Origin: Isoperla grammatica
Taxonomy: Eukaryota > Arthropoda > Insecta > Plecoptera > Perlodidae
DNA length: 64,000 nucleotides
Direction of reading: 5' to 3'
Assembly (NCBI GenBank): GCA_945910005.1
Contig: OX246746.1
Coordinates: 29,954,298-30,018,297, forward strand
This document shows, one piece after another, positions 1 to 12,079 of the stretch. Within the stretch, counting starts at the first letter, position 1. Each line of letters begins with the position of its first letter. The notes below the pieces were generated by a model, which saw only the letters and a program-made list of their open reading frames with translations, had not been told where the DNA came from and searched no databases. A program made the translations under genes and the position numbers.

Positions 1-817
1 ACGGCCAGCGACCACACTAGAAGTACTGCTGATGCTGATAGACAATGCCTGGTTGACCGTTACGGTCGAGGTTACACTAACAAGAGTAATGACTTTATTT
101 CTACAAACCACCCAGAAAGATAACAAATAAGGGTTTTTATTGTCCATTGTTGGTTATAGGTAGATAGCTTGACTGTGTTTTAATCTCAAAGCGGGTGGTG
201 CAGTTTCTTCGTTGTTGCAGAGACGCCACAACTAGAGAGAGCGGTTCGCCAACGAGAGATGAGTCCGCCCATGCACGCAACACCCCAGCACATGGACAGC
301 CGCATGCGCCAGGACGCTGTATGAACACAAACATGCATGGATACAGTCCTGGTGACTACGACGATGATGACTATAATAATTAGGTGTCGTCTATATTTCT
401 TAATGTACAACACATATTATTATTATGGAAAGATTTATCTTTTGCCCTCTCTTTATACAAAATTAAATTCCGTTTCTCCGACATAACAGCCCGAATTAAC
501 AATCTTACGGAATTGTGATTTTTGACTTATGGTTCTCTCTTTTGTTACATAACTTCTTCTTTGTTATATGTATATCTATACGATATCTATGTAACGTGAT
601 ACGGATAAATACAATCAATAATAAATAAATACAATATTGCAACAACATGAAAAAAATGTCCTATGAATCCTTGCGTAGGGCTCACACCAATCTTGGCTGA
701 TGTCCTCTTGACTTTACTTGGTAAGGATATTTGGTAAGATGGAAAGAATGTCGTAGGGCTATTTTATCCTAGAAATCCATTGCAGCATTTGTGTTATGAT
801 GAGGAGATCCTCATAAA
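1..817. other. Unique AT-rich DNA, no gene seen
   Basis: The only open frames are short (75 codons or fewer), overlap on both strands and show no recognisable domain or splice structure. No repeat shared with the rest of the window was noticed. Confidence 0.5.
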
Positions 818-893
818 ACACTCGGCCGGAATCGAACAGGCGACCTGTCGAATGATAGTCTCGCGTGTTACCGCTGCATCAGCCATGCCTTAT
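818..893 (-). repeat. tRNA-like SINE head (fragment)
   Basis: Read on the minus strand, this segment has a box A-like GATGCAGCGGTAACACG, then GCGAGACT, and a box B match TGTTCGATTCC about 35 bases later, ending in CCGGCCGAG. The order and wording resemble the heads of the SINE-A copies at 31955 and 61791. No SINE body follows, so this is probably a truncated or very diverged copy. A functional tRNA gene is unlikely because the acceptor stem does not pair. Confidence 0.5.
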
Positions 894-978
894 CGGTTGC
901 AACTTTACCAACAACGACATTGCGTTCTCAAGCTGAATGTTTGCATTAATTCCAATCAATGACGGACCACAAGACGGA

Positions 979-996
979 GGGGGGGGGGGGGGGGGG
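979..996 (+). repeat. Poly-G tract (18 G)
   Basis: An uninterrupted run of 18 G. Similar G or C runs recur through the window, for example 27311-27336, 50751-50772, 51478-51498, 59169-59186 and 61604-61623. They are candidate G-quadruplex or polymerase-slippage sites. Confidence 0.9.
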
Positions 997-2639
997 AATG
1001 ATTATATAACGATATTTATTAAAGTCTTATTGAGTGCATTCGCAAAGTTATAGCCTATATCGAAGTAATATGTTTTTAGCATCAGTATGCACTCTCACGG
1101 AATACACTTATTGAATTTGTGAAAAGCGCCCAGTACTGGGGTAGATAGCAAAGATTACTGGCTATAGGTAACCTATGGTATATAGCTTTCATGGGAAGTA
1201 ACGTGGTACACTCAAGAGCTATAGGAACTCAAGAACTTAACCGAAGAGTTATTGGTAACGAAGATATCTTTAGCACCCTTGATCTTTACATGTCGGAGAG
1301 TGCACATGTGTAGAAACGAGCTCTAGTAAGAATCAGAACAATGTATTATACAAATGTTGGTCAAAAAGTGTATCTTTGGATTATTGTTACAGAAGCTTTA
1401 TGGGAAGAGAATTTATGGTAGCCTATCTGAGCATAAAAACTAACGAGTATAAGCTTACGAGCCGGTACTTCATAGTTGATAATGAAAACACTCGTAAACC
1501 AACAATGGCTCAAAGATAGGAGCATTCGTTATGGTTATAACTCTCCACACTCACACATACATACATACAAATTAATATCTCTTTATATCGCCGCGGAGTG
1601 CGGAGTACTTCTGAACTACAAGGGAAGCTTCCATTTCCCACCGGCACGTGAGAATTTTTAATTACAACGGAAATAAATGGAGGTGAATTCGTTTCATTTC
1701 ATCCTGTATTGTTCTTTATATAATTCTTGACATTTTCTGTATGATTTATTATTCCCCGACAACATTTCCGTTCGGGACCCCTCATTGCGTTACAGCTCTC
1801 CTTGGGTGAACACGGAAAAAACTTGGTGGTCACTGATTAAAATTACTCCACTGCTGCAGTACTGGCCTGTGGTTACAATGCGATACTGATAATGGCCAAC
1901 ATTGCAGGGTTAACTTTAAATACTAGACAAAATTGGAATTCCTTTTAAATAATTGTATGCGTATTTCTGTTCGAATCTTTGTTTTTACATAAGTGGTTTA
2001 GCCGCAGTCGCTAAGCTATTTCTTCCTATGTGGGCCTGGGTTCAGCAACATCAGACTAGGTCAGGAGACGACTGGGTGACCTCTCATAGTTATGCAGATT
2101 TGAGGTTTCGAAGCTTGTGTTTCAACCTCAGTGTAGACAACAGTTCACGTTACTGACGAAATATATCCTATAGAAATAAATAACATAAAGCAAAGCTCAT
2201 TTATCTTCTTCAAAATTACCACTATCAGCATCTTCTTCGTCTTGAAGTAAACGTCGTCTTGTCCGTGGTCATATCCGTATATCCGTGTCGTGTCCGTGTG
2301 TCCATGTCACTGTCCGTACCTCCATGTAAAACACAACTAACTGAAGGCTGTTGACGTATTTACGGTGTAGGGCGCATGCTCGAGCCCAGGCTTAGATGCT
2401 ATCCCGGGACACGAGTCGGGAGGGTGACCAGGCTGGCTTACTGGTGAGCAAGGCTAGTTTTATTCTCTTTGCTGCAGTAAAGCCGCTCAGCGCTGGGGGT
2501 CGTGGAGAGACCAGAACTTGCCAAGATAGACCGGTCCAAAATCCAAACTAAACCACCAACTAATATCTGAAAAAATGTCTAGTCAAATAAATATGTAATT
2601 GCTCGGAGACTCGATTGAATGCGCAATGTTACGGGAGTA
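997..2639. other. No gene or repeat recognised
   Basis: AT-rich sequence with short unsupported frames. Around 2340-2530 the base composition is more GC-rich, but no coding frame, CpG promoter or tRNA-like boxes could be supported there. Confidence 0.4.
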
Positions 2640-2885
2640 ATAATAATTGCTCGTAGGAAACCCTGCCAAACCATGGATGTACCATGTGTACCCCTCTTCA
2701 AGTGACTGTGCATAGTTAGGAATAAATGCCCAAGGGCTGTAAATATGTCTCAATCCCAGCATGCACCTTATGACTAGGAGCACTGCAGGAAAAGGCTTCG
2801 GTCGGGATTGCCGGTAGCGGGTACAGAACCGGCGATCTCCGGAACTAGATCTCAGGTGCTGGCACTGAGACACCTTCTTCATTAA
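2640..2885 (-). repeat. SINE-A copy (tRNA-derived), minus strand
   Basis: On the minus strand the copy reads from a degenerate tRNA-like head (GGAGATCGCCGGTTCTGTAC, then CCGCTACCGGCAATCC) into the body motif CTGGGATTGAG and on to CACTTGAAGAGGGG. The same order occurs in the plus-strand copies at 31955 and 61791. A 99-codon minus-strand frame over it (2583-2882) follows from the repeat and is not a gene. The head is more decayed than in the other copies. Confidence 0.65.
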
Positions 2886-4547
2886 ACCGAATTGTATATT
2901 TTCTTTACAGCTGTCTTAGTTGAATATAAATTGACATTTTTGACACTTTCTCAAGTAATGAACTCGGCAGCGGCAGCGGGCTGAATCCATCGTGAGGGCC
3001 CCTGGGCAACTACCGCCCCCCTGCCCACCCTATTTCTACACCACTGGGCCCTAATAATATGGGCAATAAATATATAATACATATAAATATATATATATAT
3101 AATCAATTTGATAAAATAAACTTTACCTCTTGCAGATGTTGTGTACTTTATAACCGTGTCGGGTTCCCATTGGGCAGCCCCGTCTTATACAAGAGTTCCA
3201 ACTCCCCATTGTTTCCCGTCTGCGCAGACAAGAGTAGTCTACACGCATCTATCAAGAGCCAACCAGTCTGAACGAGATCTCGCATCTACAACGAATGAGG
3301 AAAATTCCAATAAAACACTGATGAAACGAATATCGAACCTACGACCACCCGCATTCACAGAGTCCATCTTATAATCCCCTCCCCCTCCCCCTCCCCCTAA
3401 CCCCCTCGATTCCCTCCCCTCGTCATTCGCCCAACAAGCATTACGCAAAAAGGTAGCCGCGATCACATTCAAAGTGCTCCTCTCTCTGCATTTGACAGTT
3501 TTTACTCGGGACGATCCTAGAGCTATAGTTCAAAATGAGGATATTACTTTCAGAAATCCAAGCTATATTCATTTGTGTGTTTGGGCGGGTTGGGGGTGGG
3601 GGTGATAGGGGGGGGGGGGGTTCTATAGTATACACCGGGAGGAGAAGACTTCACACATTGAAACCAAGTTACTCGAGTAAATTAAGATTTTAACTTTGTA
3701 AAATCATACGTTATTATTAATTAATAATGTTCTAGATAGATTTTGTTGAGAAACAAGAACGGATCGCCCTAGATATAATTTAAAAAATTGACTTTAGAGA
3801 AAACAAGAGGAATCCCCTGTGATCGACGTACCAAGATATAAAAAAACCTTTGAACCGAAAAAAAATCTTTACCGCTATATAGGCTTGATTCCAGCGGTTG
3901 GTTAAACTAGCACAGCACAACCGATATTCTCCCGTTAGACGGTCGTGGATCGACCAAACATTAATTAACACACGAAAATACGTAATTTTTATCATAACCG
4001 TTTTCTAGGCCATCTTTCCTAAAATGTCAATATTGGATTTCTCATTACCACAACGGTAGACAAACATACATTTCCATAAATGACTGCGTAAATAAAGTTC
4101 CCCCTAAAACCGTTCATTAACAATTTGAAATTTCATCTTTTTACGAGGGGAGCTGTCAGTCGGTCCGTGGGTCGGTACTTGAACCAATATAAATAAAGTA
4201 TCCCTCAGGTTAGGTGGTGGTCAGTGGTCCGGACTCCATGTTGCAACTAAGTGTTATTTAAATTTACCCGGTAGCGATATGTGTGTTTGTTGCTCTCGGC
4301 TGATTCCCCAGCTACTAAGAGGGTTTCCGTGTTCCATCCATCAGCTGTCATATGTACTTTAATAACACTGTTCTCCATACACACAATGGGTGAATCCTCG
4401 GGTATGTGTGTATGAGCATACCGTGCACAGTCCTACTCCCCCATGCCAAGTTGGTCTCTAACTATAGACACTTTATTCTTATTGAATCTCTTGTCTTTAT
4501 TCATCAGGGTCAGGGTTCGATCCCCTATGATTGTACGAATCACTTGT
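2886..4547. other. No gene; C- and G-rich low-complexity patches
   Basis: Contains a short AT dinucleotide stretch near 3090, a CCCCCT-rich patch at 3377-3410 and a G-rich patch at 3587-3621. The short open frames around these patches are low-complexity translations. At 3033-3046 the sequence ends in ACACCACTG like a hAT terminus, but no matching left end was found. Confidence 0.4.
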
Positions 4548-4628
4548 TCAATATCTTGAAGCGTTCTCAAGATATCAATAAGAAACCGTTAACTTGACGA
4601 GTTATATAGGTCCCCTTTACCCTTTAAA
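4548..4628 (-). mobile_element. Family D terminal fragment
   Basis: Read on the minus strand this begins GGGTAAAGGGGACC and continues to a conserved ATCTTGAGAACGCTTCAAGA core. The same order is present at 6781 (plus) and at both ends of the copy at 11129-11435. This appears to be a terminal piece of a dispersed DNA element with inverted ends; the rest of the element is missing here. Confidence 0.5.
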
Positions 4629-6780
4629 AGAGGTAATAACTAAGGAAACACATTATATACAATTTTGTAAACACATGTTTTATTTGGGGTTGATTCAATT
4701 GGTGGCCAGTAATGCAAAATACTAAAGAACCCAATTTGTTTGCCCCTAATTGTTCAAGAATGGCAACGAGTAATGGGAACGAACAGCTATTTCTATGGAC
4801 TGTTCAATGTTCAGTGTTCAATAGGCTTGTCAGTACTTGACATCTTTGCAGAACTAATGACCGAATCACTTGTGAATGGTTATTACGAAGGCTGACAATT
4901 ACTATAACCGTAAAATCACGTGTACGCCTGTCTTCTGCCATGGACTAAACACACGTATCAAATAATCTGACCTTATTATAATTAATTGACCGTTTTTTGT
5001 CGGCTTGGCTGTCAATTCTTGAAAATTTCCACCGTTCATATGATGATTAATTGTTCGTCCATCCATTTAGCACACTCGTGACATTGTACTCGGGTTGCAA
5101 TTTAAATGTCATATTTGTTCTACTTGTTGCTTGGATATGACCCTGTTTCGAATGATGTAAAACATTGAATATTTTCGAGTAGAATAGACAATGTCAATAA
5201 AAAAGGTATATTATGTTGACCACGGTTTGATTTCTCAAATGTTTATAAAACTTTGCTGAACGAACTTATAACTAAAATCGCAGATTACCTAAAATCGCAG
5301 ATTACCTATTATCTGCGCTTACTGCACGTAAACAGCAGTAACCAATTTACATCGTACACAATATGCTAGGAAAGAACAATATATGTCCTATTTTCAGTTA
5401 TTTATTAAAATAATAAAAGATAGTCTGTATATACAACGAGAATTTTATTTGTTTTACATCTGTAAGAATCCTCTTAACACAGCTGTAGACGAAAGGATTA
5501 GTATGAACGTGTCCAAGCCCATCCAGCATACGTTCTGTACAGTTGAAATGGGTCGCGGCGTCTTGACGCGTGCAACCCGCCACGCGTTGGTGTCATCTTA
5601 TCAGATAGAGCCAAGAGGAGTTATTAGTTGTTGTTCATCCCCTCGCCTCGGAGCTTGCGTGAGAACAGCCTCGCTCTGATGAATGGTACATGTAAATCGA
5701 GACTAATAATTGGAAGCCATTCATTAGCAAAGATCTACCCCCTAGTTATTCATACCTGCTATTATCGTCCGTCGTCTTAATCAAGATACCCCCGTTATCT
5801 TCGGCTCTCGTACAATAAAATGGAAACTTTATACAGAGTGTTTTATTACAAAGATGTTTTGTTTCTCTCGTTAGGTGAAATCTCTGTTAATCTATTAAGA
5901 TCGGATTTAATTATGATTGTTATAATTTTAGAATGACAGCTCGCGATTAGGGTGGTGATAAAGAACAACGGGGAATCCGTTACGAACAAGAGAATTGTAT
6001 CTCGGCAAAAGGTAAAAATAGGGCCAAAATAAAGAGGATTGCTAGTCTAGTAGTTAGAAAAAAAAGCATGAGGGTAACAAAGATATCTTTTTAATTAACT
6101 CCTCTTCAGAATTTCGTGAGTTCCTGGTTGTGTGAAGAGCAACACGGTGTTGTGTAGTTCAGTTGTGTTTCTTGGAAAAGTCAATCGAACAGTTTTTTGA
6201 GGATCTTCTATACCCCATCGTACTAGTCCACAACATCCTCGTAGAAATTGTCGCGAGTACGAGTCGAACCCGGGACACGTATTGTCTTTTAGTCTGGCTA
6301 CGCTCAATTAAAAGGTGTACATGGTGGTAGAACCATTTACAACGTCGCTAAAGATGATTATTCATTCATTATGGTAATTTGAATCGCTTGACTTTTTTGT
6401 GACGCTTGTCGTTGCAAATTTATGAATAATGAATAATTAATGATGAATATAAGAGGAAGCAGAGACAAGAGACTGACACGTAGCCTGCTCCTGTCCAAGA
6501 GTACAGACAGCTTCACCGCCTCAATGACATGATGACGGGCACACAGGTTCCTACCCTCAACTTATGGAGGAAGAAGTAGCGTTGCCAAGAATATATTTCA
6601 GGAAGAGTGGTAAGAATATATTGTCGCGAGACAAATTATGTTCCCAAGCCATCCTACTACTAAGGATGATAGGAGGGATACAAAAAAAAATGTTTTGTGT
6701 TTTCAGTGTTTTAGGGTGGGCAGTTTAGGTACTGTACTAAAATGGGCGTTGTACGTACCATACTATCTACAAAATATTCT
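4629..6780. other. No gene; a 19-bp direct duplication near 5278
   Basis: Mostly unique AT-rich DNA. Near 5277-5308 a 19-bp segment, AAAATCGCAGATTACCT plus two bases, is repeated head to tail. The 98-codon frame at 5383-5679 on the plus strand has no recognisable domain and is not supported. A tRNA-like segment lies at 6238-6305. Confidence 0.4.
6238..6305 (-). repeat. tRNA-like head, minus strand
   Basis: The minus strand contains GAGCGTAGCCAGACTAAAAG followed by a strong box B, CCCGGGTTCGACTCG. Acceptor and anticodon arms do not pair well, so a SINE-derived head is more likely than a tRNA gene. Confidence 0.4.
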
Positions 6781-6880
6781 GGGTAAAGGGGGACATATAA
6801 GTAAACGTTTTTTGTGATATTTTAAAAACGCTTCAAGATATTGAAAATGTGATTCCTATGAGGAATTTGGTTTTGACTAA
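6781..6880 (+). mobile_element. Family D terminal fragment
   Basis: Starts GGGTAAAGGGGGACATATAA, then GTAAACGTTTT, then the AACGCTTCAAGATATTGAAA core and GGAATTTGGTTTTGA. It matches the 11129-11435 copy and the minus-strand piece at 4548-4628. The termini of this piece and the 4548 piece point toward each other, so they are separate fragments and not the two ends of one element. Confidence 0.55.
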
Positions 6881-7532
6881 GCTATCTAAGCAATGCCGTT
6901 AACACGCACTTTAGATGTTGTTGTCATATTTGTATTATATTAATATATGTAAACAAACATTAGCCGAAGGAAATGAGTACAGGTGTAACGAATGTATTTA
7001 CTTACAGAATATTATTATTACTAAGATTGCGTTACGAGTTGTGAAGCGACTTGAAAAGACAAACTGGATGGGGGGGGGGGGGCTAAAGCCACCGGGGCCA
7101 CAGGGAAAATAGGAAAATATATGCATGATATATGTAGCCACATGTATTCACAGCTCTGCATCATATGCAATAACGTTCCAATACATGGGACACGAGATGG
7201 TGCTTTGTACTAAAACATGTTGCTGCAGTGTTAATATTGTTCTTGATTCGTCAGGTGCGCAACTCACAAATCCCAACTCGCAACAAGGACAACAAAACAC
7301 CAATTTAAAACGTTTGACCTGTGACCTCAGTAGCTGAAAAGGCTAGAGTACCGCTATACGTATTACGATATGATGCAGGCTAGAGTTCCAGGAGCAATCG
7401 GTTATATTTAAATAGCTATTATACTGGCCCCAACCGGGTAGCGATATATCTAGACGGCCTTGCCCCAACTCATACCGACTTCAGATCCTATCTTCTGCCC
7501 GCTGTTCCAACGAAATTTTACAGATTACTATA

Positions 7533-7691
7533 GTTGTCCCAAGACTACCTTACACATGCTTTCGTCACAGGCGACTGGTTCGTAGCCAATCAGCGATCGG
7601 TATTGGCCCGGATGTGTCTCGGGCGGTTCGCTGGTTGGCTACGACTGCCCCGGATGTGACGAAAGCAGGTGTAAAGTAATCTTGGGTCCAC
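7533..7691. mobile_element. Foldback/MITE-like element with TA flanks
   Basis: A roughly 160-bp imperfect palindrome. The left arm begins GTTGTCCCAAG and contains GCTTTCGTCACA and CGTAGCCAATCAGCG. The right arm carries the reverse complements (CGCTGGTTGGCTACG, TGTGACGAAAGC) and ends CTTGGGTCCAC. The element is flanked by TA on both sides, within CTATAG at each end. TA duplications are typical of Tc1/mariner-type transposition, and with no coding capacity this would be non-autonomous. Arm divergence suggests an old copy. Confidence 0.7.
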
Positions 7692-8042
7692 TATAGCGTT
7701 CTTTCACACATAAGTAAAGACAGTCTTCCGCTTAGCAGAGTAATTAGTCACGCCCACCGTAGAAGGCATTTCAAGGCATCTAACCCAAGGTCGTAGATTA
7801 TCCCTAATGAACCTTTTTTCAAGTAGACCGAGGGAGGTACAAAGTTAAGTCGGTACTGTTGGACTTCGTAAGCGAGAGACTTGGTTCGTAACCCATTAAT
7901 CGAACAGCTAATCTTTTCTTAATAGTAAACTTAATAGTAAATGATAATGTTTTTTGAGTGACATCTCACTCGTTCTATTTTACAACTCACTGTTTACATT
8001 ACGTTCCATTATAAATGGTGGGTGTGTTTTTTAATATAAACC

Positions 8043-8291
8043 GTGAGCCCCGTGAGACACCAGCCGCTCGTTAATCCTCACCGTGCGAGAACTGAGGCGT
8101 TCTTTTATTACCGAGCGGTGCGCTCTGTGAAGGAACTGGCCTCACGGAATTCGCAGTGCGAGCACGCAGTTTGTGCACCAAATTTAAAAATAAAAATGGC
8201 GGAAGGCGGGAAATGCGACTTCAATAGCAGCAGTATTGAAGAAGTTGAGGACCACTTCGCCCTAAACCATGCAGACGTAACAGATAATTAG
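8043..8291 (+). promoter_or_regulatory. Possible CpG-rich promoter/5' exon with short ORF
   Basis: This patch is richer in CpG than its surroundings. It contains AAAATGGCGGAAGGCGGGAA at 8193-8212, which overlaps the textbook YY1 (AANATGGCG), ETS (GGAAG) and E2F (GGCGGGAA) consensus words. From the ATG at 8196 a 31-codon frame runs to TAG at 8289-8291 and includes an HFALNH string reminiscent of the histidine half of a C2H2 finger; no CxxC partner is visible. It may be a first exon or decayed gene start, or chance composition. No downstream splice donor was confirmed. Confidence 0.3.
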
Positions 8292-8499
8292 TTGTAAAGA
8301 CATTTTCTTTAAGTTTTTACATCATGTTAGCCCACAAGTGTTGGATGAACCTTCATAACTTACAAGCTGCATACCTACAAAGCAGAAATCCGCCATTGTT
8401 GCTCGTCACTCTCGGTAGGAGTGTTCGTTTATATACAACGTTCTGTCACAGTCACTCACGGCCGTGACACCCGGTATGTATTCCTTTTCTACACATCAC

Positions 8500-8563
8500 C
8501 GAGTTTTTAATAATGGAGACAATGTAACATCACTGTGACATTGTCTCCATTATTAAAAACTCG
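8500..8563. repeat. Perfect 26-bp hairpin
   Basis: The arms 8500-8525 and 8538-8563 are exact reverse complements separated by 12 bases; the left arm begins CGAGTTTTTAATAATGG. It could be a minimal foldback element or the stem of a structured transcript. No target duplication was identified. Confidence 0.9.
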
Positions 8564-8695
8564 TTATTATACTATCGCAATCGACGGTTATTGTTGTTCA
8601 TACTAAATGAGGAACTAATTTAAATCAATGATTTGTGCTTAAGTAATCGTCCATCAATCATAATTAATCATGATCGCAATTGCGCCCTTGTGGAC

Positions 8696-9499
8696 TTGTG
8701 GAACTGTCTCCACCATAGTCACGTGAGCTCTGCATCTCTAATGAGAGGTTCACCATTACATGTTGTGGAACTGTCTCCACCATAGTCACGTGAGCTCTGC
8801 ATCTCTAATGAGAGGTTCACCATTACATGTTGTGGAACTGTCTCCACCATAGTCACGTGAGCTCTGCATCTCTAATGAGAGGTTCACCATTACATGTTGT
8901 GGAACTGTCTCCACCATAGTCACGTGAGCTCTGCATCTCTAATGAGAGGTTCACCATTACATGTTGTGGAACTGTCTCCACCATAGTCACGTGAGCTCTG
9001 CATCTCTAATGAGAGGTTCACCATTACATGTTGTGGAACTGTCTCCACCATAGTCACGTGAGCTCTGCATCTCTAATGAGAGGTTCACCATTACATGTTG
9101 TGGAACTGTCTCCACCATAGTCACGTGAGCTCTGCATCTCTAATGAGAGGTTCACCATTACATGTTGTGGAACTGTCTCCACCATAGTCACGTGAGCTCT
9201 GCATCTCTAATGAGAGGTTCACCATTACATGTTGTGGAACTGTCTCCACCATAGTCACGTGAGCTCTGCATCTCTAATGAGAGGTTCACCATTACATGTT
9301 GTGGAACTGTCTCCACCATAGTCACGTGAGCTCTGCATCTCTAATGAGAGGTTCACCATTACATGTTGTGGAACTGTCTCCACCATAGTCACGTGAGCTC
9401 TGCATCTCTAATGAGAGGTTCACCATTACATGTTGTGGAACTGTCTCCACCATAGTCACGTGAGCTCTGCATCTCTAATGAGAGGTTCACCATTACATG
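8696..9499 (+). repeat. 67-bp minisatellite, 12 identical copies
   Basis: Twelve head-to-tail copies of a 67-bp unit beginning TTGTGGAACTGTCTCC, with no sequence difference seen between copies. Each unit contains a CACGTG E-box, a GAGCTC site and a small inverted repeat CTCT-AATG-AGAG. Such complete homogeneity suggests recent amplification, strong homogenisation, or consensus collapse during assembly. There are no unique spacers, so it is not a CRISPR-like array. Confidence 0.97.
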
Positions 9500-9897
9500 T
9501 TTCAATTAAGCTACACAAATAATCGAAGCCCTAATGGAACATCATCTGTTTCCAGTGAACAGATATTATCTACGTGGTATTGTCCAGTAACGCGTATTTG
9601 GTAACGTAATTTATGTGAATCTGGATTTATAATATTCGTTATAGACACGAACGTCTAAGGGTCAGTTCACACATGGTTTTGTAATAAAGGCAAAAAAAGA
9701 GAGAACTAGTAGCTAATTGGCTGCCCTAATGACGGCCGGAATAATTGCAATATTTTAAATTTTATCAACCAAGTTTTTAGTTCTTACGAATACGAAACTA
9801 CATTCGGATTCCCGACATTTTGTAACTTTTTCACACTATTGTTTGTGTAGCCTTCTGAAAATATAACAAGAAACGTTATTTTGGCGTGGTTTTTACA

Positions 9898-10020
9898 ATG
9901 AGACTATCCTCTTTACGCATTGTCTCCATTATCCTTGCTGCCACTTATCTCGACCATCGGATTGTCACGTGCGTCGAATATCGGAAGCCAATCAAAAAGA
10001 TAATCGATTCACAAAATAAG
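9898..10020 (+). CDS. Candidate first coding exon with signal peptide
   Basis: From ATG 9898 the frame gives 41 codons starting MRLSSLRIVSIILAATYL, which looks like a signal peptide: basic start, hydrophobic core, then VTC and a basic Lys/Ile-rich segment. The codons end in AATAAG and are followed at 10021 by GTAGGC, a plausible splice donor in phase 0. The unspliced frame would stop at 10071. No partner exon was found and no family is recognised. Chance occurrence is possible in AT-rich DNA. Confidence 0.25.
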
Positions 10021-11128
10021 GTAGGCGGGAAAGTGAAAACATGTGTTTATAATTATAAGCCTCTTCTCTAGCCGTAAGTCTGCAGCATTTCTACAGTGTG
10101 TACAAGAAGTTTCACATACAGTTCACGTGGTTTTTTCTACTTTTTTCCCCAAACAAACCATAATTATATTTTGTTTTCTCAACCTGCATTTTTTTTTTTT
10201 TTTTTAATTAGCTAAATGTTGGGAAAGTTTAGAATGAGGTTATATTCAGGAATGTCTGTATTTATTTATTTTAATTTTTCTTATATGTCATCCGTTATCT
10301 GTGGTTATAATATTCAATAAATTATTATTATTAAATATTAATATTTACACACGGTTCATAAAGATGGGAAACAAGACACCACTACATGACTGACATTCAT
10401 ATTCGAACTTCAATATCATCTATAGCTTTTCAGATTAAATCGATTCTCATTTTCTATTCAGGTCACTTTTCTAATCTCAACTTCATGAAGAAAATATAAT
10501 AAGTTTTCTCAATTTCATGTCGTTTTGTTTTCTTTACCGAGTAAGATAAGTTCGACCCGGTGTCTACATCTTTTCAGATACATCACCAACTACGAGACGC
10601 ATAATCATCCTACCTCATAATTTTCATATCCGGCTGAACATTCTTCAGTATAGTTTATTGAATTAAAAAGCCGAGAACTATTTACAGAAGAAAATAAATG
10701 CATTTATACATATTCATAAGTCAAATTATTTGGGCACGTTGGTCGAATTATACTTCCCTGCTTACATAATTGGTATTTATATTTTGATATGACATCATTA
10801 AACAGTTAAAATTATGCAAACATTTAATCTGGGTGTTGTGTATGTAAAAATATGCGTTCAATACAGCGAACTTACATTAAGCTTATAAATTTGAGGTTTT
10901 TAAATCGTACCAGTGAATGTATATTTTGTAAATGCTAAAACGATGGCAGGTAGACAATAATTCGTGATTTTGAAGTGAATAAACAATTCTGTATTGTGTT
11001 TGGATATGGTAAACGCAAACAATTTTAGAGCTAATAATTGGAATTAGCTAATTTGATCCGTGTGTAACAATTGATAATAATCTTTTATTGACGATAGGCG
11101 TGATGTCGCGTGACTTGCCCCATGTTTC
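10021..11128. other. No gene recognised
   Basis: AT-rich, stop-dense sequence with a poly-T run at about 10190-10205. Nothing supportable. Confidence 0.5.
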
Positions 11129-11435
11129 AGGGTAAATCAGACCAAAAGTGATATCTATATAACGCTTCAAGAAATTTAAAAAGTGATTCCTACGCAGAAT
11201 TTGGTTTTGATCTAAATGATGAATTTACAATTGATTAATTATCAATCAATTAATATAATATTAATTAAGTAATTACAGAAACAAAAATCGACTCAATAAC
11301 AACATTTCAAAAGTTGTTAAATTTATTGTTTAGCTGATGCAAAACCAAATCCCGCGTACGAAACTTTCAATATCTTAAAGCGTTCTCAAGATATAAATAG
11401 AAAAACGTTTACTTAGCGAGTAAGGTCCCTTTCCA
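11129..11435. mobile_element. Family D element, both inverted ends present
   Basis: The left half (near 11156-11213) has ATAACGCTTCAAGAAATTTA and AGAATTTGGTTTTGAT. The right half (near 11335-11435) carries the reverse complements, CAAAACCAAATCC and TATCTTAAAGCGTTCTCAAG, then AAACGTTTACTTAGCGAG and TCCCTTT. This gives an inverted-repeat element of about 300 bp with an AT-rich centre. It appears to be non-autonomous. Fragments of the family occur at 4548, 6781, 27547, 28160 and 30600. Confidence 0.6.
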
Positions 11436-11827
11436 GTCTACAATAAACCCAAAATAACAACCTTACTGATAAACTATCAAATATTTTTTTAATTACGTAT
11501 TTGGTCCATTAATAAAATACATAGACATTATTCTCCATTTTTTGAAAATTGTATATATCGTTATGACTTAAAACATTTTAATCCCGCATTCACGATCTGG
11601 CCCAGTTGATGTTCGTTGAAAACAATGAAAGGTTATTTAGCTGAGAGCTATCAACTGAAAACATCTTATTTTAGGAACGATCTGTCTTGGCACGGAAACA
11701 GGAGACTACAAAGTACACAATAAACATGATTCGCAGCGGTTGGCTTCTCATATCCATCAAACTGTCTGGCCTAACCATTCGGGTACGATGTGTATAGTAG
11801 TCCCGACAGAACTAGCCTCATTCATAC
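11436..11827. other. No gene recognised
   Basis: AT-rich sequence without a supported frame or repeat. Confidence 0.4.
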
Positions 11828-11885
11828 CAGCGACAGAGGTAGCTCAGCGGTAAAACGCGGGAAACCCGTCGCCGAATAGACCAGA
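11828..11885 (+). repeat. SINE-A head fragment
   Basis: Contains CGACAGAGGTAGCTCAGCGG followed by TAAAACGCGGGA, the box A region of the SINE-A family (compare GATAGAGGTGGCTCAGCGG at 31960). No box B or body follows; the 3' part is lost or replaced. Confidence 0.5.
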
Positions 11886-12079
11886 CGACGCATTATGCGA
11901 CACACAACATGCACGCCTGCACGGCCTTATTTCTCCACTTGTCACTGGTGGAGTCATTTTGGTGAGTGCTATTTCATGGGGCGCGATTTTATTACATATT
12001 ACATATACATTAGGAACGTGACCACTTGTTAGAGTATGGCGGTGAGGCACGGGGATATGTTTAAGACGCACTGATAGAT

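Noticed and set aside
3033..3046. Right end of a hAT element (ACACCACTG)
   Set aside because: No matching left terminus or copy of the following octamer GGCCCTAA was found upstream.
4548..6880. Family D pieces as the two ends of one 2.3-kb element
   Set aside because: Their terminal motifs face inward, the opposite of what two ends of one element would show.
8696..9499. CRISPR-like array
   Set aside because: Units are contiguous and identical with no unique spacers, and the DNA is clearly animal.
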